From assembly GCF_030167925.1 (NCBI RefSeq), contig NZ_JASKUT010000003.1:1-44387 (forward strand): a stretch of 44,387 nucleotides of DNA, written 5' to 3'. The stretch's first letter is position 1. Each line of letters starts with the position of its first letter. Position numbers and translations under genes: made by a program. This DNA is from Paenibacillus silviterrae. GTDB taxonomy: Bacteria > Bacillota > Bacilli > Paenibacillales > NBRC-103111. The notes below the pieces were generated by a model. It was not told the DNA's origin and did no database searches. It saw only the letters and a list, made by a program, of their open reading frames with translations. Positions 9,348-20,111 of this stretch are shown piece by piece.

Positions 9348-11586
9348 CGAATAAAGCCGTTCAAAATGCGGATAAGGACCTCCAGAACCTTCGGCGCAGC
9401 ACAGACGAAGTAGACGATTCGATAACAGGGCTCGGCAGGGGATTCAGCATGTTCGCTTCGGTTAGTGCCGGTGCTTTGGACGCAGTAGCTGTTGGCGTTG
9501 CAACTCTCGGATATAAAGCGTTCAATGCGGCTCGGGAATACGAGCAAGCCATGGGCAGGATCGAAGGGGCCACGGGTTCCGTGGGTGAGTTAATGGACGA
9601 AACCCGCGGAATAGCAGCGAGGCTGTATGAGCAAAACTACGGTGAGAATTGGGGGTGATCTTGCGGGGTCCATCTCTTTGGTGAAGCAGATCACCAAAGA
9701 AACGGGAGACCAACTTGAAGAAACCGCAAGGAATGCGATGCTTCTTCGGGACAACCCGGACATTGGCTTCGAGATCACAGAATCCCTCCGGGCGGCACGC
9801 GGCATGATGAAAAACTTTGCATCGAATCAGACGCGGCATACAACCTGATGGCACAAGGAGCGCAGCAAGGACTCAACGCAAATGGAAATTTGCTCGACTC
9901 CGCGAATGAGTATTCCGTATTCTTCAAATCACTTGGATTCTCAGCCAACGAAATGTTTGATGTTTTCGGAGCGGGGATGGAGAACGGGGGCTTTCGACCT
10001 TGACAAAGTCGGTGATGCTGTAAAGGAGTTTAACATCCGGGCAAAAGATGGCTCCAAAACAACGATCGAGGCGTATCAAATGCTCGGGCTGAATGCTGAG
10101 GAGATGATGCAGACCTTTGCAAGAGGCGGGCCCGAGGCGAAGGCTTCTTTCAGTCAGATCATGCAAATGATCGATGCGATTGAAGACCCTGTCGAACGCA
10201 ACACCGTTGGAGTATCGCTGATGGGTACCCAATTCGAGGACTTGGAAGCGGGTATCGTTTCGGCTATGGGGTCAGCCCGCAGCCAGTTTGATATGACGAA
10301 AGATACCATGGAGGAGCTTAACAGAATTAAACTGGAAGAGCCGGTCATGCGATGCAAATTTTTTGGAGGCAATTTGAGACGGGTATCCTTATCCCGATAG
10401 GTGATAGGTTTCTTCCTGTTGCGGACCGCTTTCAGAAATGGGTGATAGGGATTAATCCCGCTATCCAAAGTCTTGGGCAGGTAATCGTAACCGGCATTGG
10501 TATTGCTTTTGCCATATCCGAAGGAGCGATATCAGGTGTGAGTGATGCGATTCAGTGGTCGACACAATTTTTGAGGACCACCAATTCGCTATAAGCATCA
10601 CAGCCGGGATTATCACTGCATTCTTCTTACCTGCATTGATCAGCTCGGGTGTTCAGGCAACGATCGCTGGAGCTAAAAATATCTGCCGGGTTCATCGCAT
10701 CCATGGCTACTACCGCATGGCAAGCGACGGTGACGGGAGCTACGATTACAGGGCAGCTCGTCATGGCGATGCTCAGCTATGCGGCACAGGGTTGGGCAAC
10801 AGCCACATCCATCGCGCTCACTACCTCTGCATGGATTGCACAGCGGACTGTCATGGCCGTTTCAACAGGGCTTACATGGGCGATGACAGCCGCACAGTGG
10901 GCGCTCAATGCAGCGTTTTGGGCTAACCCTATGACCTGGGTAATCGCAGGCATTGTTGCCCTCATTGCTGCAGTGGTGTGGATGGTTGCCAACTGGGATA
11001 TGGTAAAGGAAAAGGCATTCGAGGTATGGGGTTGCCATTCGCGATGCATGGGAAGAGCAATGGACTTTTTAGAGTCCATCGATCTCGTTCAAATTGGAAA
11101 AGATATACTTAACGGGTTGATCCACGGCATTACCTCAATGGGAAGTGCCGTATGGGACGCTGCCAAGGGCATCGGCAAAGGGATTAAGGACAGCATCACT
11201 GGCTTCCTTGACATCCATTCACCATCCCGCGTAATGATGGAGTAGGATTCTGGACCGGAGAAGGATGATCGAAGGCCTTGCAGGCACGGAAAGCGATGTT
11301 TCCGGCGTCGCCGGTGGATTGGCAGAAGAAGCAGTTGCTCCATTTGAAGAATCCCAATACGCATTGCCATCCACGATGCCAGCAACTGCTACGCAGGCCA
11401 ATCCTTACGGATCTTCATCAAACATTCACCGATTCAACTGGTCGTAGAAGTAAAGGGGACAACACCTATCTCTGAGTCCAATGCAATCAACATAGCAGAT
11501 GGAGTTAAACCTGTGCTTGTGGAAGCGGTCGAGAGTGCCATCCGTCGACTTGATTGGATTCAGGTATGGTGGAGGTGGAGACGTAA
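9302..11586 (+). CDS. Tape measure protein
   Basis: Sets tail length and sits inside the tube. The corrected length is about 760 residues. The N-terminal part has VTNKAVQNADKDLQNLRR and a TAL-type tape measure core with AREYEQAMGRIEGATGSV, EAYQMLGLNAEEMM and GVSLMGTQFEDLEAG. A long hydrophobic stretch follows at 10480-11000, rich in Trp, Ala and Thr (ATSIALTTSAWIAQ, WVIAGIVALIAAVVWMVANW), as is usual for tape measures that reach the membrane. The end has GFLDIHSPSRVMME. ATG 9302 follows GGAAGGAGG. About eight 1-base errors split it. The stop overlaps the next ATG in TAATG. Confidence 0.9.
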
Positions 11587-12073
11587 TGGCTTACCCTGAA
11601 CGGCAATGTATATCCTAGTGGAAGATGAGGATCCAGATTAATGATGTGGATGTCACAGAACAACCGGTAGAAAGCGGTATTAACATCTCGGATCACGTTC
11701 AGCCTAAAGCCCGGTTCATGACCATTACCGGGTACGTGGTCGGGGATGATGCGGCAGAAAAACGAGCTGCAATCATTGCCTTAATGAATCGGGGTCCATT
11801 GTGGAATACGATGGGCGAAATTATTTCGTGGGTCTTATCACAAGCCTGAAACCAAAGCATAATAGCCGAGTAGCCAACGGGTTTGCATTCTCTATGACCC
11901 TCAAAGAGGTTCGGACCGCTAAAACCTCCTATATTGAAACGTTGGAGGCTCCTATTCGTGCCCAGGTTGCTCCCGTGATCAGTTCTGGACGAAAGCAAAC
12001 GAAGTCAAGAAAAAAAGATGACGAGGTCAAAAAGGTTACATTCAAGGCTGGAAGCCCATGGGCTGAAGGGTAA
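11586..12073 (+). CDS. Baseplate protein with Dit-like domain
   Basis: About 162 residues after correction. After a short start, INDVDVTEQPVESGINISDH is followed by ITGYVVGDDAAEKRAAIIAL, EYDGRNYFVGLITSLKP and FAFSMTLKEVRTAK. This is the strand order of the Dit-like tail/baseplate domain. The basic, Lys-rich tail (KQTKSRKKDDEVKK) replaces the LysM domain of XkdP proteins. Frame breaks near 11605 and 11808. Position after the tape measure and before plug and hub supports a baseplate ring role. Confidence 0.68.
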
Positions 12074-12079
12074 GGTGCC

Positions 12080-12399
12080 ATGATGGAGTATATTGAGATT
12101 CAAAAGAAATCTGTACCGTATCGGTTTGATATTTCTTTGGCCGGTACGGTTTTTATTTTTGAGATTCACTAGCAACAGCGAATTCGATTTTCTTTACCGT
12201 GGATCTAACTAGAGATACGGAAACCCTAGCCACAGGCGAGAAGATCGTCTATGGAATTCCCTTGTTCGCTGATATTTGGGATAATCGCTTTCCCGCTGTC
12301 GATATTGTACCGCTGGACATGGCCTCTAACACGGATCAAGTAACGTGGGAAACCCTCGGCGAGAAAGTCCTGCTCTACGTGGTGAGCCGCGATGAGTAA
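12080..12399 (+). CDS. Baseplate plug protein (Pam3 gp18-like, DUF6983 type)
   Basis: About 106 residues after correction. It contains EIQKKSVPYRFDISLAGTVF, FTVDLTRDTETLATGEKIV, then IPLFADIWDNRFPAVDIVPL and VTWETLGEKVLLYVV, a pattern I associate with the small plug at the base of minimal contractile tails such as that of cyanophage Pam3. ATG 12080 or 12083 could start it. One or two frame breaks lie near 12170. The stop overlaps the hub start by 8 bases. Confidence 0.68.
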
Positions 12400-13182
12400 C
12401 TTTGGAAGAGTGGTAGAGGTAATGGTCAACAACATGATGTTCTCTAGCGATGATTTCGCCATCGAGGGCTCGGTACCGTTTGATAATGATCCGCTTCCCA
12501 ATGAGAGCGAGATTAAGATTTGGAACCTACACAGGACACGATCGAGCGAATTCAACGCGGCGATGTGCTAACAATTAACGCAGGCTACAGGGGGGATGTA
12601 GGAGTCATCCTCCACGGGTTTATTTCCAAGGTTCATACAAAACGCGAGGGCGTCGACAAGATCACGACGATCTATGTTTTAGATTCAGAGGATCTTTCTA
12701 GCCGTAAGCTAACTGATGTGGCCTATGCAGAAGGCACCCTTGCTTCCTACATCCTTAAAGAAATGGCCGCGCAGTTAGGTCTGCCAATCGCACAATTCGA
12801 ACTTAATCAGGATTACCGCTATGAGGATGGTTACACTGCCAGTGGTGAGGTGACCAAGATCATTAGCGATATCGCGGCGGATTGTGGAACAAGCGCTTAC
12901 GTCAATAAGGGGAAACTATACATTCGCAACTTGCGAAGAGGGGCCGATGACGTATTCTCCTTAAATGTCGAGACGGGCATGATTGGATCGCCTGAACCCT
13001 TCGAGATGAAACATTTCAAGGGCTATAACCTGAAGTCTCAACTGCAATACCGGATAACGACAGCTTCTATAATTGATGTGACCAGCTCGTACTTCGAAGG
13101 CAGGGTTCACGTGAGAAGTGGGAGTCACACGTTCAGTCGCACTGGTGACTTCATCACGGAAGTGGAGGCGATTTTGCCATGA
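12392..13182 (+). CDS. Baseplate hub protein (XkdQ/gp27-like)
   Basis: Central hub on which the spike sits. About 263 residues after correction. It starts MSNFGRVVEVMVNNMMFSS, with EIKIWNLTQDTIERIQRGDV and ITTIYVLDSEDLSSRKLTD in the first barrel, then ILKEMAAQLGLPIAQFEL and ITTASIIDVTSSYFEGRVHV in the second. This order matches the gpD/gp27/XkdQ hub family. One frame break near 12520. The stop overlaps the spike start. Position between plug and spike fits. Confidence 0.75.
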
Positions 13183-13623
13183 ATAAAAATGACCCATCTA
13201 AGCCTTTGGCTGAGCTTGCTCTCGGGATCATCAGTGAAGTGTTTAAAGAACTTCGAGTCGCTTTCCCCGTGCAAAGTATTATCTTACGATGAGGGGACGG
13301 GTATGGCTGTCGTATCTCCGTTACTGCAGCTGGCGGACCTTACACCTTCCCCCATTCAGAACGTGCCAGCGATTGGACACAAACTGAAGGTGAAGGAGCA
13401 CGCGCAAACCATTGTTGATCAGGGCTCCGAACGAACGGTCATTGTACGGAGCATGAACAAACATGTACACCAAGTCTTTCTCCTGGAGACACGGTATATG
13501 TTGTTTGCGCGGATCGCCATATGAAAACAGCTCAGTCAGGAGTCCTTTCCAAACCAGATAGCAGGAGAATGCACAATGCTAACGACGCCGTGATTGTGGG
13601 GGGTGCTTCCATGCAGTCTATAA
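13179..13623 (+). CDS. Baseplate spike (gp138 N-terminal OB-fold type)
   Basis: About 147 residues after correction. The N-terminus MNKNDPSKPLAELALGIISE leads into an OB-like segment (VAFPCKVLSYDEGTGMAVVSPL) and a C-terminal part with DTVYVVCADRHMKTAQSG and KPDSRRMHNANDAVIVG. The last two are hallmarks of gp138/gpV-type membrane-piercing spikes. As read, the frame runs on into the next gene because of a six-G run at 13598-13603; one G fewer gives a stop at 13621 that overlaps the gp25-like start. Further errors near 13260, 13405 and 13470. Confidence 0.75.
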
Positions 13624-13958
13624 AGCTAGTTAACGGCGATCTTGTTATCGAAAACAATGATCTTACTTTAGTAGAGGGTATTGAGGAGCTGGCCCAGTGT
13701 TGTGAAATTGTACTTGGAACAAATAGAGGGGAATGGTTTCTGAATCCTCAAATGGGGATTCGTTTCGATAAGCTTCACGGTAAGCAGGTGAGTGTGGAAG
13801 CTGCCCGCGAGGAGATCCGCTCCGGTTTGCGACAAGAGCCTCGAATTCAGACGGTGGAATCGATCGATGTCACACTAAACACAACGGCTAGGGAGAGTTC
13901 AATCGCGTTTACCGCCACGAGTACTGAAGGGGAGGTGATAAACAGTGGCACTGGATAG
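13611..13958 (+). CDS. Baseplate wedge protein (gp25/XkdS-like)
   Basis: A 115-residue intact ORF. It begins MQSIKLVNGDLVIENNDLTL and contains the gp25-like VEGIEELAQCCEIVLGTNRG, EWFLNPQMGIRF and SGLRQEPRIQTVESIDV segments. The protein is expected to start sheath assembly on the baseplate. ATG 13611 is chosen because it overlaps the corrected spike stop; upstream in-frame codons belong to the spike. It overlaps the baseplate J start by 14 bases. Confidence 0.82.
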   Translation: MQSIKLVNGDLVIENNDLTLVEGIEELAQCCEIVLGTNRGEWFLNPQMGIRFDKLHGKQVSVEAAREEIRSGLRQEPRIQTVESIDVTLNTTARESSIAFTATSTEGEVINSGTG

Positions 13959-15124
13959 TACCGGTTTCAAGAGAAAACGGTTTGATGATCTATTTTCGGA
14001 AATGGAGACCAAGGCAAAAGAGGTTTTTGGTCAACAGATGAACACGACCGAGAGGAGCGTTCTGGGAATTATCCTTCGTTTGTTTGCATGGTTTCTGTCC
14101 ATCGCATGGCAGAATTCGGAGGATGTTTACAACAGTGGGTATGTAAATACTGCAGAAGGGGTCAGCCTCGATAAGCTTGGCCCATACGCAGGCATTAAAC
14201 GAATTCAGGCTTTACCGGCGAAAGGCAGGGTTCAGTTATCGGGAACACCCAATTATACTATTCCTCCCGGATTTCGGGTTTCCGGTGCTGGTCAGGTTTT
14301 CGAGACGGAAGAACCGGTTACGTTAAGCGGAAGTGGTACTGGATCGGTAGCGATTCGCGCAATCACGCCAGGTAAAGCCGGAAACGTGTCTGCCGGTGTC
14401 ATTACGACAATCGTAAATACAAATGCCAACGTTAGTACAGTAACGAACGCAGAACCAACATTCGGTGGCCGGGAGAAAGAGACCGCCAAGGAATTTAGAG
14501 ATCGTTTTGCGATTTCTTCTGAAGGAAGAGGCAAAGCAACTGTTGCGTCAATTCGTTCAGAGTTATTGAAGACCCCCGGTGTTCGTGCTGCAACGGTGAT
14601 CGAGAATTATGATTCGACGCCGGATGCCGACGGTAGGCCTCCCCATTGTTTTGAGGCGTATGTACTTGGAGGAATGCCTCAGGACATCGCTAAAACGATA
14701 TTGAATACAAAGGCCGCGGGAGTAAAGCCCCATGGATCACAAAGCATCGTGGTAAAGGATGATGCAGGGTATGATCATACCATGAGTTTCAGCTATGCCA
14801 CGGAGGTAGAGATACATGTTCGATTTACGATTGTCACCGACAATCGGTATCCCTCGGATGGGGATAACCCAGCTAAAGACGGCTACCGTGCGTTACATCG
14901 GGGGTGAGGATGCAAGTGGATCTGTATTTGTGGGGTTAAACATGGGGGATGATGTTGTTTATTCCCGCCTGATCGCAGCAGCATACAACGTAGAAGGCGT
15001 GATCGATGTAGTAGTGGAACTTAGCAATGACGGTGCAAGTTGGACGGCCACAAACCAATCCATCGCCACAAACCAAGTAGCGCAAACGAGGCACAACCTG
15101 ATTACGGTGGTGCATTCGTTATGA
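13945..15124 (+). CDS. Baseplate J family wedge protein (XkdT-like)
   Basis: Wedge protein linking the hub to the tail fibres. About 392 residues after correction. The N-terminal region has FDDLFSEMETKAKEVFGQQ, NTTERSVLGIILRLFAWFLS and GVSLDKLGPYAGIKR. The beta region has IPPGFRVSGAGQVFET and ITPGKAGNVSAG, and TKETAKEFRDRF-like residues follow at 14485. These are standard baseplate J features. GTG 13945 follows GGGGAGGTGAT. A single frame break lies near 14880. The stop overlaps the next ATG. Confidence 0.92.
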
Positions 15125-15766
15125 TTACACCACAGGATGTGCTGAGGCGTTTAACCGATGTGTTCTCCAAAAACCCAAATAGCAACATTGGCAAGCTACT
15201 TACAATCATGGCCGATCAAATTCGAGAGTTAACTGAAACCCAAAATCGAATACGGGATTGGCGGGATATAGATCAAGCGCAAGGAACAACTCTAGATCGG
15301 ATTGGGCAAAACGTGGGCCAACCCCCGTGGTGTGGCTACGGATGAGGTGTACCGCATCTTAATTAAATCTAAGATCGCCCGGAACCTCTCCACAGGTGAT
15401 ATTAATACCATCATTCGGGTGGTATCGACTGCGCTGGATTGTGACCCGAGCGAGATTGAGATCAAGGAGACATTTGAAGATCCTGTCTCCCCCGAGCCAG
15501 CGGGGATCTCCGTCATCAGCGTACCTCTTCAACGAATTAACGAGATTGGTTTGTCACCTGTTCAATTTTCAAAGATCATTCAAAGGACAGTAGCTGCAGG
15601 GGTTCGCGTGAGGGTCATTGAACTTGAAGGTACCTTTTCATTTTCAAGTGTCCCGGACCAAAGTGAGAGCGATGATAGCACGGGATTCGGGGACTTGGCA
15701 GGTAGTATCGGCGGGTATCTCGGAGCCGCATACAGCCCTGCAGACGAAAAGGACTTGCCGATATGA
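15121..15766 (+). CDS. Tail wedge protein (DUF2612 / XkdU-like)
   Basis: About 215 residues after correction. It starts MITPQDVLRRLTDVFSKNPN, then DWRDIDQAQGTTLDRIGQNV and DEVYRILIKSKIARNLSTGD, a pattern shared by DUF2612 and XkdU/YmfQ wedge proteins that bridge the baseplate to the fibre. The C-terminus is Gly/Asp/Ser rich. One frame break near 15327 (a C-rich run). It is coupled to baseplate J by overlap and precedes the fibre gene by 15 bases. Confidence 0.75.
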
Positions 15767-15781
15767 TGGGAGTGAGACATA

Positions 15782-17863
15782 GTGCAATTCAATGAACAAC
15801 AACCGGATTGGCAGCCAGAAGGGACGGAACCGCCTGCCTCCAAGAAGGTGACGGGCTTTGTTCCAGGGGAGAAACCTCCAGCGGACTACTTCAATTGGCT
15901 ATTTACAAGATTTCAAAAGTAACTGCTGAGATACGGTCAAAATTAATAGGGGCTTTTAGTGGTTCGTCTGGTCACGGACATACGGGCACAGACGGTGATG
16001 GCCCAAAGATCACCTCTTCAGGATTAGCCAACGGTGCTGCTACAGATACTGTTATTGGGAACCGAACCATCGACGATTCTGACACAGCCATTTCCGGACC
16101 GAACACGATCACGAAGCTCTTTAATTTCCTCGCTAACCGCTTGAAAAACTTGACTGGTGAAACGAGTTGGCTTACCGCTCCGGCCATGACAATTAAAGCT
16201 ATTGCGCTTGCCTTAGGAGTATTGAACGGAAGAGTGAACAAGATGTCAATACGACCAGCAGCCCGAACTTCGCGGGGCTTACAGTAAACGGCGTAGTCGA
16301 TATGGGCGGCGCTACCTACGGCTTCGCTATAGGTGACAAAGCGGGAAGGCGCAGGGTATATGCCGATAGCACAGCTTTCAGTTTCTTAACCGATGCGAAC
16401 GCCTACGCTGGGTTATATGCAAACACAGGACAATTTACTGGAGTACTACAATCTAACGTACAAGTAAGGGCGGCTTCCCCGTCAAACTGGCAGAAGTTTA
16501 CCTTTATGCAGTACAACGATACAAGGGACGTAGGCGAAGTGCTAGCCGTTCATACCGGGAATGTATTTAAGCCGCTACACCTGGTAGCCGATGGGCTGAA
16601 ATACCGCCCAACGGTAGGCGGTGGGGAAACGACGGTATATGATATTCTTCATTCGGGCGGCGGTACGATTTCCGGGAACATGACACAACCAACGGCAACC
16701 CCTGGGTATCTAAGTTGACAGGTAGGAAAAGCTGGCTTTTCCACCACCCGGGAAAGCGACGCATTTATACTGGCCCCATCTACCGCCGTCAATGGGGAAA
16801 CATGGGATTGGGGAAACCAGTTTGTATTTGAACCGGATGGAAAATTCACTACCGGGCAGCTTGTCGTTAATGGGCGAACAAATAACCAAAATAATAACTT
16901 CCAGCTGTGGGTAAAACCGGGCGCTGGCGGTTCGAATGCATCGGGGAACCAGATAGCACTGGGGGATTCTGTTAACGACTATGTTACGGTATTCGGTACG
17001 CGGGCAAGCGGCTATGATACGGTTATCGTACAAAACGGCTACCAGCCCACGTCCGGTACCGACAGCTGGAAACAGGCGCGGCGTTTGCACAAACCCGCGC
17101 TATCATTATGGAAAACGGCTACGATACAAAGGATTTACGTAACGTTTACCTAATGTATGCCCAACCGGGGAAGGCGCAAAATAACTACTCAACATTTTTT
17201 GATAGGACGTTGAAATTCCAACTAGCTACATACGGGACGAAACCTGTATGTAGACTTCGCCAATGGTAGCAGCGCAAACGATGGACGAAGCCCAGCCAAA
17301 GCGAAAGCCACGATTCACAGGTAATCAATAACCTGCCCCGGTAATAGACCATGCAATAACTATTATCATGATACCGGGACAAGCAAGTAATGAAGGCGTA
17401 TCTATCACCGGATTCACAGGAAAGGGCACTATTACATTAACCGCTAACGGTGGTTTGTACAGCATAGACAGCATATTTGTAAGCCAGTGTACGGTACAAG
17501 TGACCTTAATAAACATGGAATGCACACGGACAGGCACAGGCCCTATAGCTGCCTTCTACCTAACAAGAAACAGGTATGTGTATTTAAGTAATTGTCGGGC
17601 CAATGGCATGAAGACTTCTTCCGGGGGGCTGGGATTCAAGCAGAGCCACTTCGGTATATTTACACAGCAGCAGCTTTTCCAAATTCGTACTATGCCATTA
17701 GGGCAAACATGGATAGTACAATATTTGTAGATGGGGGCACTGGAACCAACAACACATATGGGCTATACGCAGATTTAGGTTCACTCATTGCCAGTTATGC
17801 GGGGTCTACAGTCCAAGCGGTTCCCAGGCTACGTACGGGGGAGGTACGTTGAAACTATCATGA
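15782..17863 (+). CDS. Tail fibre with right-handed beta-helix domain
   Basis: Receptor-binding fibre, about 690 residues after correction. The N-terminus QFNEQQPDWQPEGTEPPAS and KPPADYFNWLFTRF is a common baseplate-attachment motif. A repetitive Gly/Thr/Asn-rich shaft follows. Near 17230-17300 the LYVDFANGSSANDGRSPAKA motif opens a beta-helix of the pectate-lyase type (ITLTANGGLYSIDSIFVS, YVYLSNCRANGM). At least ten 1-base errors split the gene, most between 16700 and 17350. GTG 15782 follows GGGAGTGAG. Host recognition is inferred from position and fold; no enzyme active site is recognised. Confidence 0.8.
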
Positions 17864-18346
17864 TTATAGGACTGGTATATAACAAAGAAAGCCGCGATGT
17901 TATTTTTATCGCCGGAACGTAAAGAATTCACCGATACCGACATTATCGGCAGCGATACGATTACGGGAATAGACCGTAGCGCTTACGACTTTATCCTGGT
18001 AGACCAGCTGCCCCAGGCAGAGGACCGGATGCTGGAAATGGGCGATAAGTTGCCTGAAGGTCTGAAAGACGTAAGAGACCAGCTTCCTGAAACGATAGAT
18101 AAGAAGACATACAGGCTCGAAGCAGAAAGCCTCTCGACCATGTTAGCTATAGCTGAATCATACGAGAAGCAGATCGCCGACACGACCCAGCGGGAGCAGG
18201 AGACAGTAGAAACGATGCTTGGGCTTGCTGAAGCGTACGAGATCATTCTACAACAAGGAGAACTCATTGCACAGCAAGCGGATCGCATCGCACAACTGGA
18301 ATCACGTTTGGAACAAGTAGAACAGAATTCAGGAGGCACCAGCTGA
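17860..18346 (+). CDS. Hypothetical protein with C-terminal coiled coil, next to fibre
   Basis: About 161 residues after correction of one break near 17922. It starts MIIGLVYNKESRDVIFIAG, overlapping the fibre stop. The N-terminal part is beta-like. From about residue 85 it is strongly helical with heptads (ETVETMLGLAEAYEI, QQADRIAQLESRLEQVEQN). Proteins in this position are often small tail-accessory or fibre-assembly proteins, but I do not recognise the family. The stop overlaps the next start (TGATG). Confidence 0.7.
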
Positions 18347-18456
18347 TGGCCCAGATATATGCGAATTTGATTCGTAAGAAATTGAGAACGATCAATGATG
18401 TGCCGGAACATTTAAAACCGGAAGTCGAATTATTACTGGCGGCAAACAATGGCTAG
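18346..18456 (+). CDS. Small CD1375-like phage protein, copy A
   Basis: A 36-residue ORF starting MAQIYANLIRKKLRTINDVP and ending VELLLAANNG. It resembles the next ORF in spacing of YxxLIxK, VP and E residues, and both resemble the CD1375 family of tiny proteins found after tail fibre genes in Bacillota phages. The start is fixed by the TGATG overlap and an AGGAGG site upstream. Function unknown. Confidence 0.65.
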   Translation: MAQIYANLIRKKLRTINDVPEHLKPEVELLLAANNG

Positions 18457-18501
18457 GGTCATTGTGTTGCTGCTTTTATATTGCGGGGAGGAGGTGAATC
18501 A

Positions 18502-18640
18502 ATGGTTACAGTATACGTTACTCTTATCATCAAAGGTTATAAGAATTTCCAACAGGTGCCTGCAAATCTCCAGCCAGCCGTTGAAGCCGAATTATCAGCT
18601 ATGGATCTCGGAACAGATGGCAAGCCGTTACCCCCAATAA
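18502..18640 (+). CDS. Small CD1375-like phage protein, copy B
   Basis: About 45 residues: MVTVYVTLIIKGYKNFQQVP, then VEAELSAMDLGTDGKPLP. The start ATG 18502 has GGAGGTGAA 6 bases upstream. As read the frame runs to 18699 through a terminator hairpin; removing one C from the five-C run at 18631-18635 puts a stop at 18638, before the hairpin, which is the likelier end. Tandem paralogue of the preceding ORF. Confidence 0.65.
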
Positions 18641-18661
18641 AGATAAGGCGACTTAGCTACC

Positions 18662-18690
18662 GCCCCGAGCCGATCGGGGCTATTTTATTG
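18662..18690 (+). terminator. Intrinsic terminator at end of tail module
   Basis: GCCCCGA pairs with TCGGGGC across a GCCGA loop (7 bp, perfect), followed by TATTTTATTG. It lies between the last tail-accessory ORF and the holin. Confidence 0.75.
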
Positions 18691-18720
18691 CCCAAATGAC
18701 GGGCATGGAGAGGTGAATAT

Positions 18721-19128
18721 ATGGAGCGCATGGATGTGATTCTAAAGGCAGGGACAGGTATTATAGGAGGCGTATTTCTTGGATGGTCGGGGGTCTTGGG
18801 TTAGCCCTGACGATACTTATTGGCATGATGTTATTCGACTTTGCTACTGGATTGATGGTGGCCTACGTACAGAAGAAAATAAGCCGAGGATCGGCATTCA
18901 GGGACTATTTAAAAGACATACGTTGTGATTCTTATCGGATGCGTGTACATGGTTGAAAAGTCAGTTCCCGGTGTTCAGCTCAACGGTGCAATTGGTGATG
19001 GAGTAGTGGTTGCCTATATCATTATAGAGTTTTTAAGCATCTTGAAAAACGGCGGGAAGCTTGGTGTTCCTCTCGGGCCATTAAAGGCACTGCAGTCGGC
19101 TTTTGAACAGAAAGGGGTCAGCAAATGA
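18721..19128 (+). CDS. Holin (phage holin family 4 type)
   Basis: Forms the membrane lesion that releases the endolysin. About 136 residues after correction. Three hydrophobic segments are seen: GLGLALTILIGMMLFDFATG, then YVVILIGCVYMVE, and GVVVAYIIIEFLSIL. The FDFATGLMVA and KNGGKLGVPLGPLK elements are typical of the toxin-secretion/phage-lysis holin family. ATG 18721 follows GGAGAGGTGA. Frame breaks near 18782 and 18912. The stop overlaps the amidase start (ATGA), a common lysis-cassette coupling. Confidence 0.9.
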
Positions 19129-19939
19129 AGATCGCGCTAGACGCGGGGCACTCTGCTAGCACATATGATCGCGGGGAGGCAAGGGAGTTGTCACACCATC
19201 CGGTGCTGTGTTTAAAGAGCATACGTTCAATGCTGGGGTATCCCGATATGCACAGGAACTCCTTGAGGCGAATGGGTTCGAAGTCGTACAGCTGCAGCCA
19301 TTGAATGATGAGGACGAGATATTCTTAAACGAGCGTGTTGAGAAGGCCCGTACGTTCGGTGCTGATCTTCTTTTTAGCATCCACGCAGACGCAAACGGAA
19401 ACCGTGACGCTCGCGGCCACTGGTGTTTTTATTGGCATGATCATGGGCAGAGCAAACGGCTTGCTCAAATATGGATAAGTACGCCGACAGCCTCCTTCCC
19501 CATCCGGATCGAAACATTGTACCAAGCATGCCGGGAACGTGGACGGATTCCATATGTGCCGTGTTCCGGCGCGATACGGAATCCCAGCGATCCTCATTGA
19601 GCATGCATTCATGACAAACCTAGACGATCTTGAACTGCTTCAGGATGAAGGGTTTCAACGCCTTTGCGCTGAGGTGATAGCACGGACCGCTTGTGAGTAT
19701 ACCGGTCAGGAATTCAAGTCGAAGGAAGGAGATAACGTGACTAAGAAGTTGAGTTCAAGCACAGCAAACAACATTATCGATTCATACCTGTCCCCCGGAG
19801 TGGTTCAAGTGTGATGACGAGAGAAAAAAGCTGAGGCAGAAGGCCGATTAGACGATGCTGAAGCTTGGAAGAGGCTCAGAGATCACCAGAAAGCTCTGCT
19901 GACGAACTACGCGATGCAGCCGGAATCATCCGTGAATAA
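19125..19939 (+). CDS. Endolysin: N-acetylmuramoyl-L-alanine amidase (Amidase_3)
   Basis: Zinc amidase that cuts the stem peptide from the glycan in peptidoglycan. About 270 residues after correction. Zinc-site motifs are visible: MKIALDAGHS at the start, DLLFSIHADAN in the middle and ILIEHAFMTN near 19590, whose Glu is the expected catalytic residue. The C-terminal 75 residues (IDSYLSP then a charged helix with AEAEGRLDDAEAWKRLRDHQ) form a small separate domain that may bind cell wall. Frame breaks near 19175, 19475, 19555, 19795 and 19900. It follows the holin in a two-gene lysis cassette and ends before a strong terminator. Confidence 0.9.
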
Positions 19940-19965
19940 ATTGCCAATCGCTTGAGAATTTGAAC

Positions 19966-20010
19966 CGACCCCATACAGGCCCGCCAGAGGGCTTTGTATG
20001 GGGGTTATTT
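19966..20010 (+). terminator. Intrinsic terminator after lysis genes
   Basis: CCCCATAC pairs with GTATGGGG, extended inward by AGGCCC against GGGCTT with one mismatch or wobble, followed by GTTATTT. It ends the late transcript. Confidence 0.8.
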
Positions 20011-20044
20011 GCATTTGGTGGAGCTTTACTATTTAACACTTGAT

Positions 20045-20073
20045 TTGAGAACAACGTTCTGTTATTCTATATA
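20045..20073 (+). promoter_or_regulatory. Promoter with SOS-box-like operator
   Basis: TTGAGA (20045-20050), a 17-base spacer and TATATA (20068-20073) form a good vegetative promoter. Overlapping it is AGAACAACGTTCT (20048-20060), an inverted repeat. The Bacillus DinR/LexA box is GAAC-N4-GTTC; here the spacer is three bases. Since this sequence loses single bases often, the true sequence may have four. It drives the small ORF and two LexA-like genes. Confidence 0.6.
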
Positions 20074-20111
20074 CAGAATTTATGTTGGTATAAAGGGCGA
20101 GCGATGTCAAG

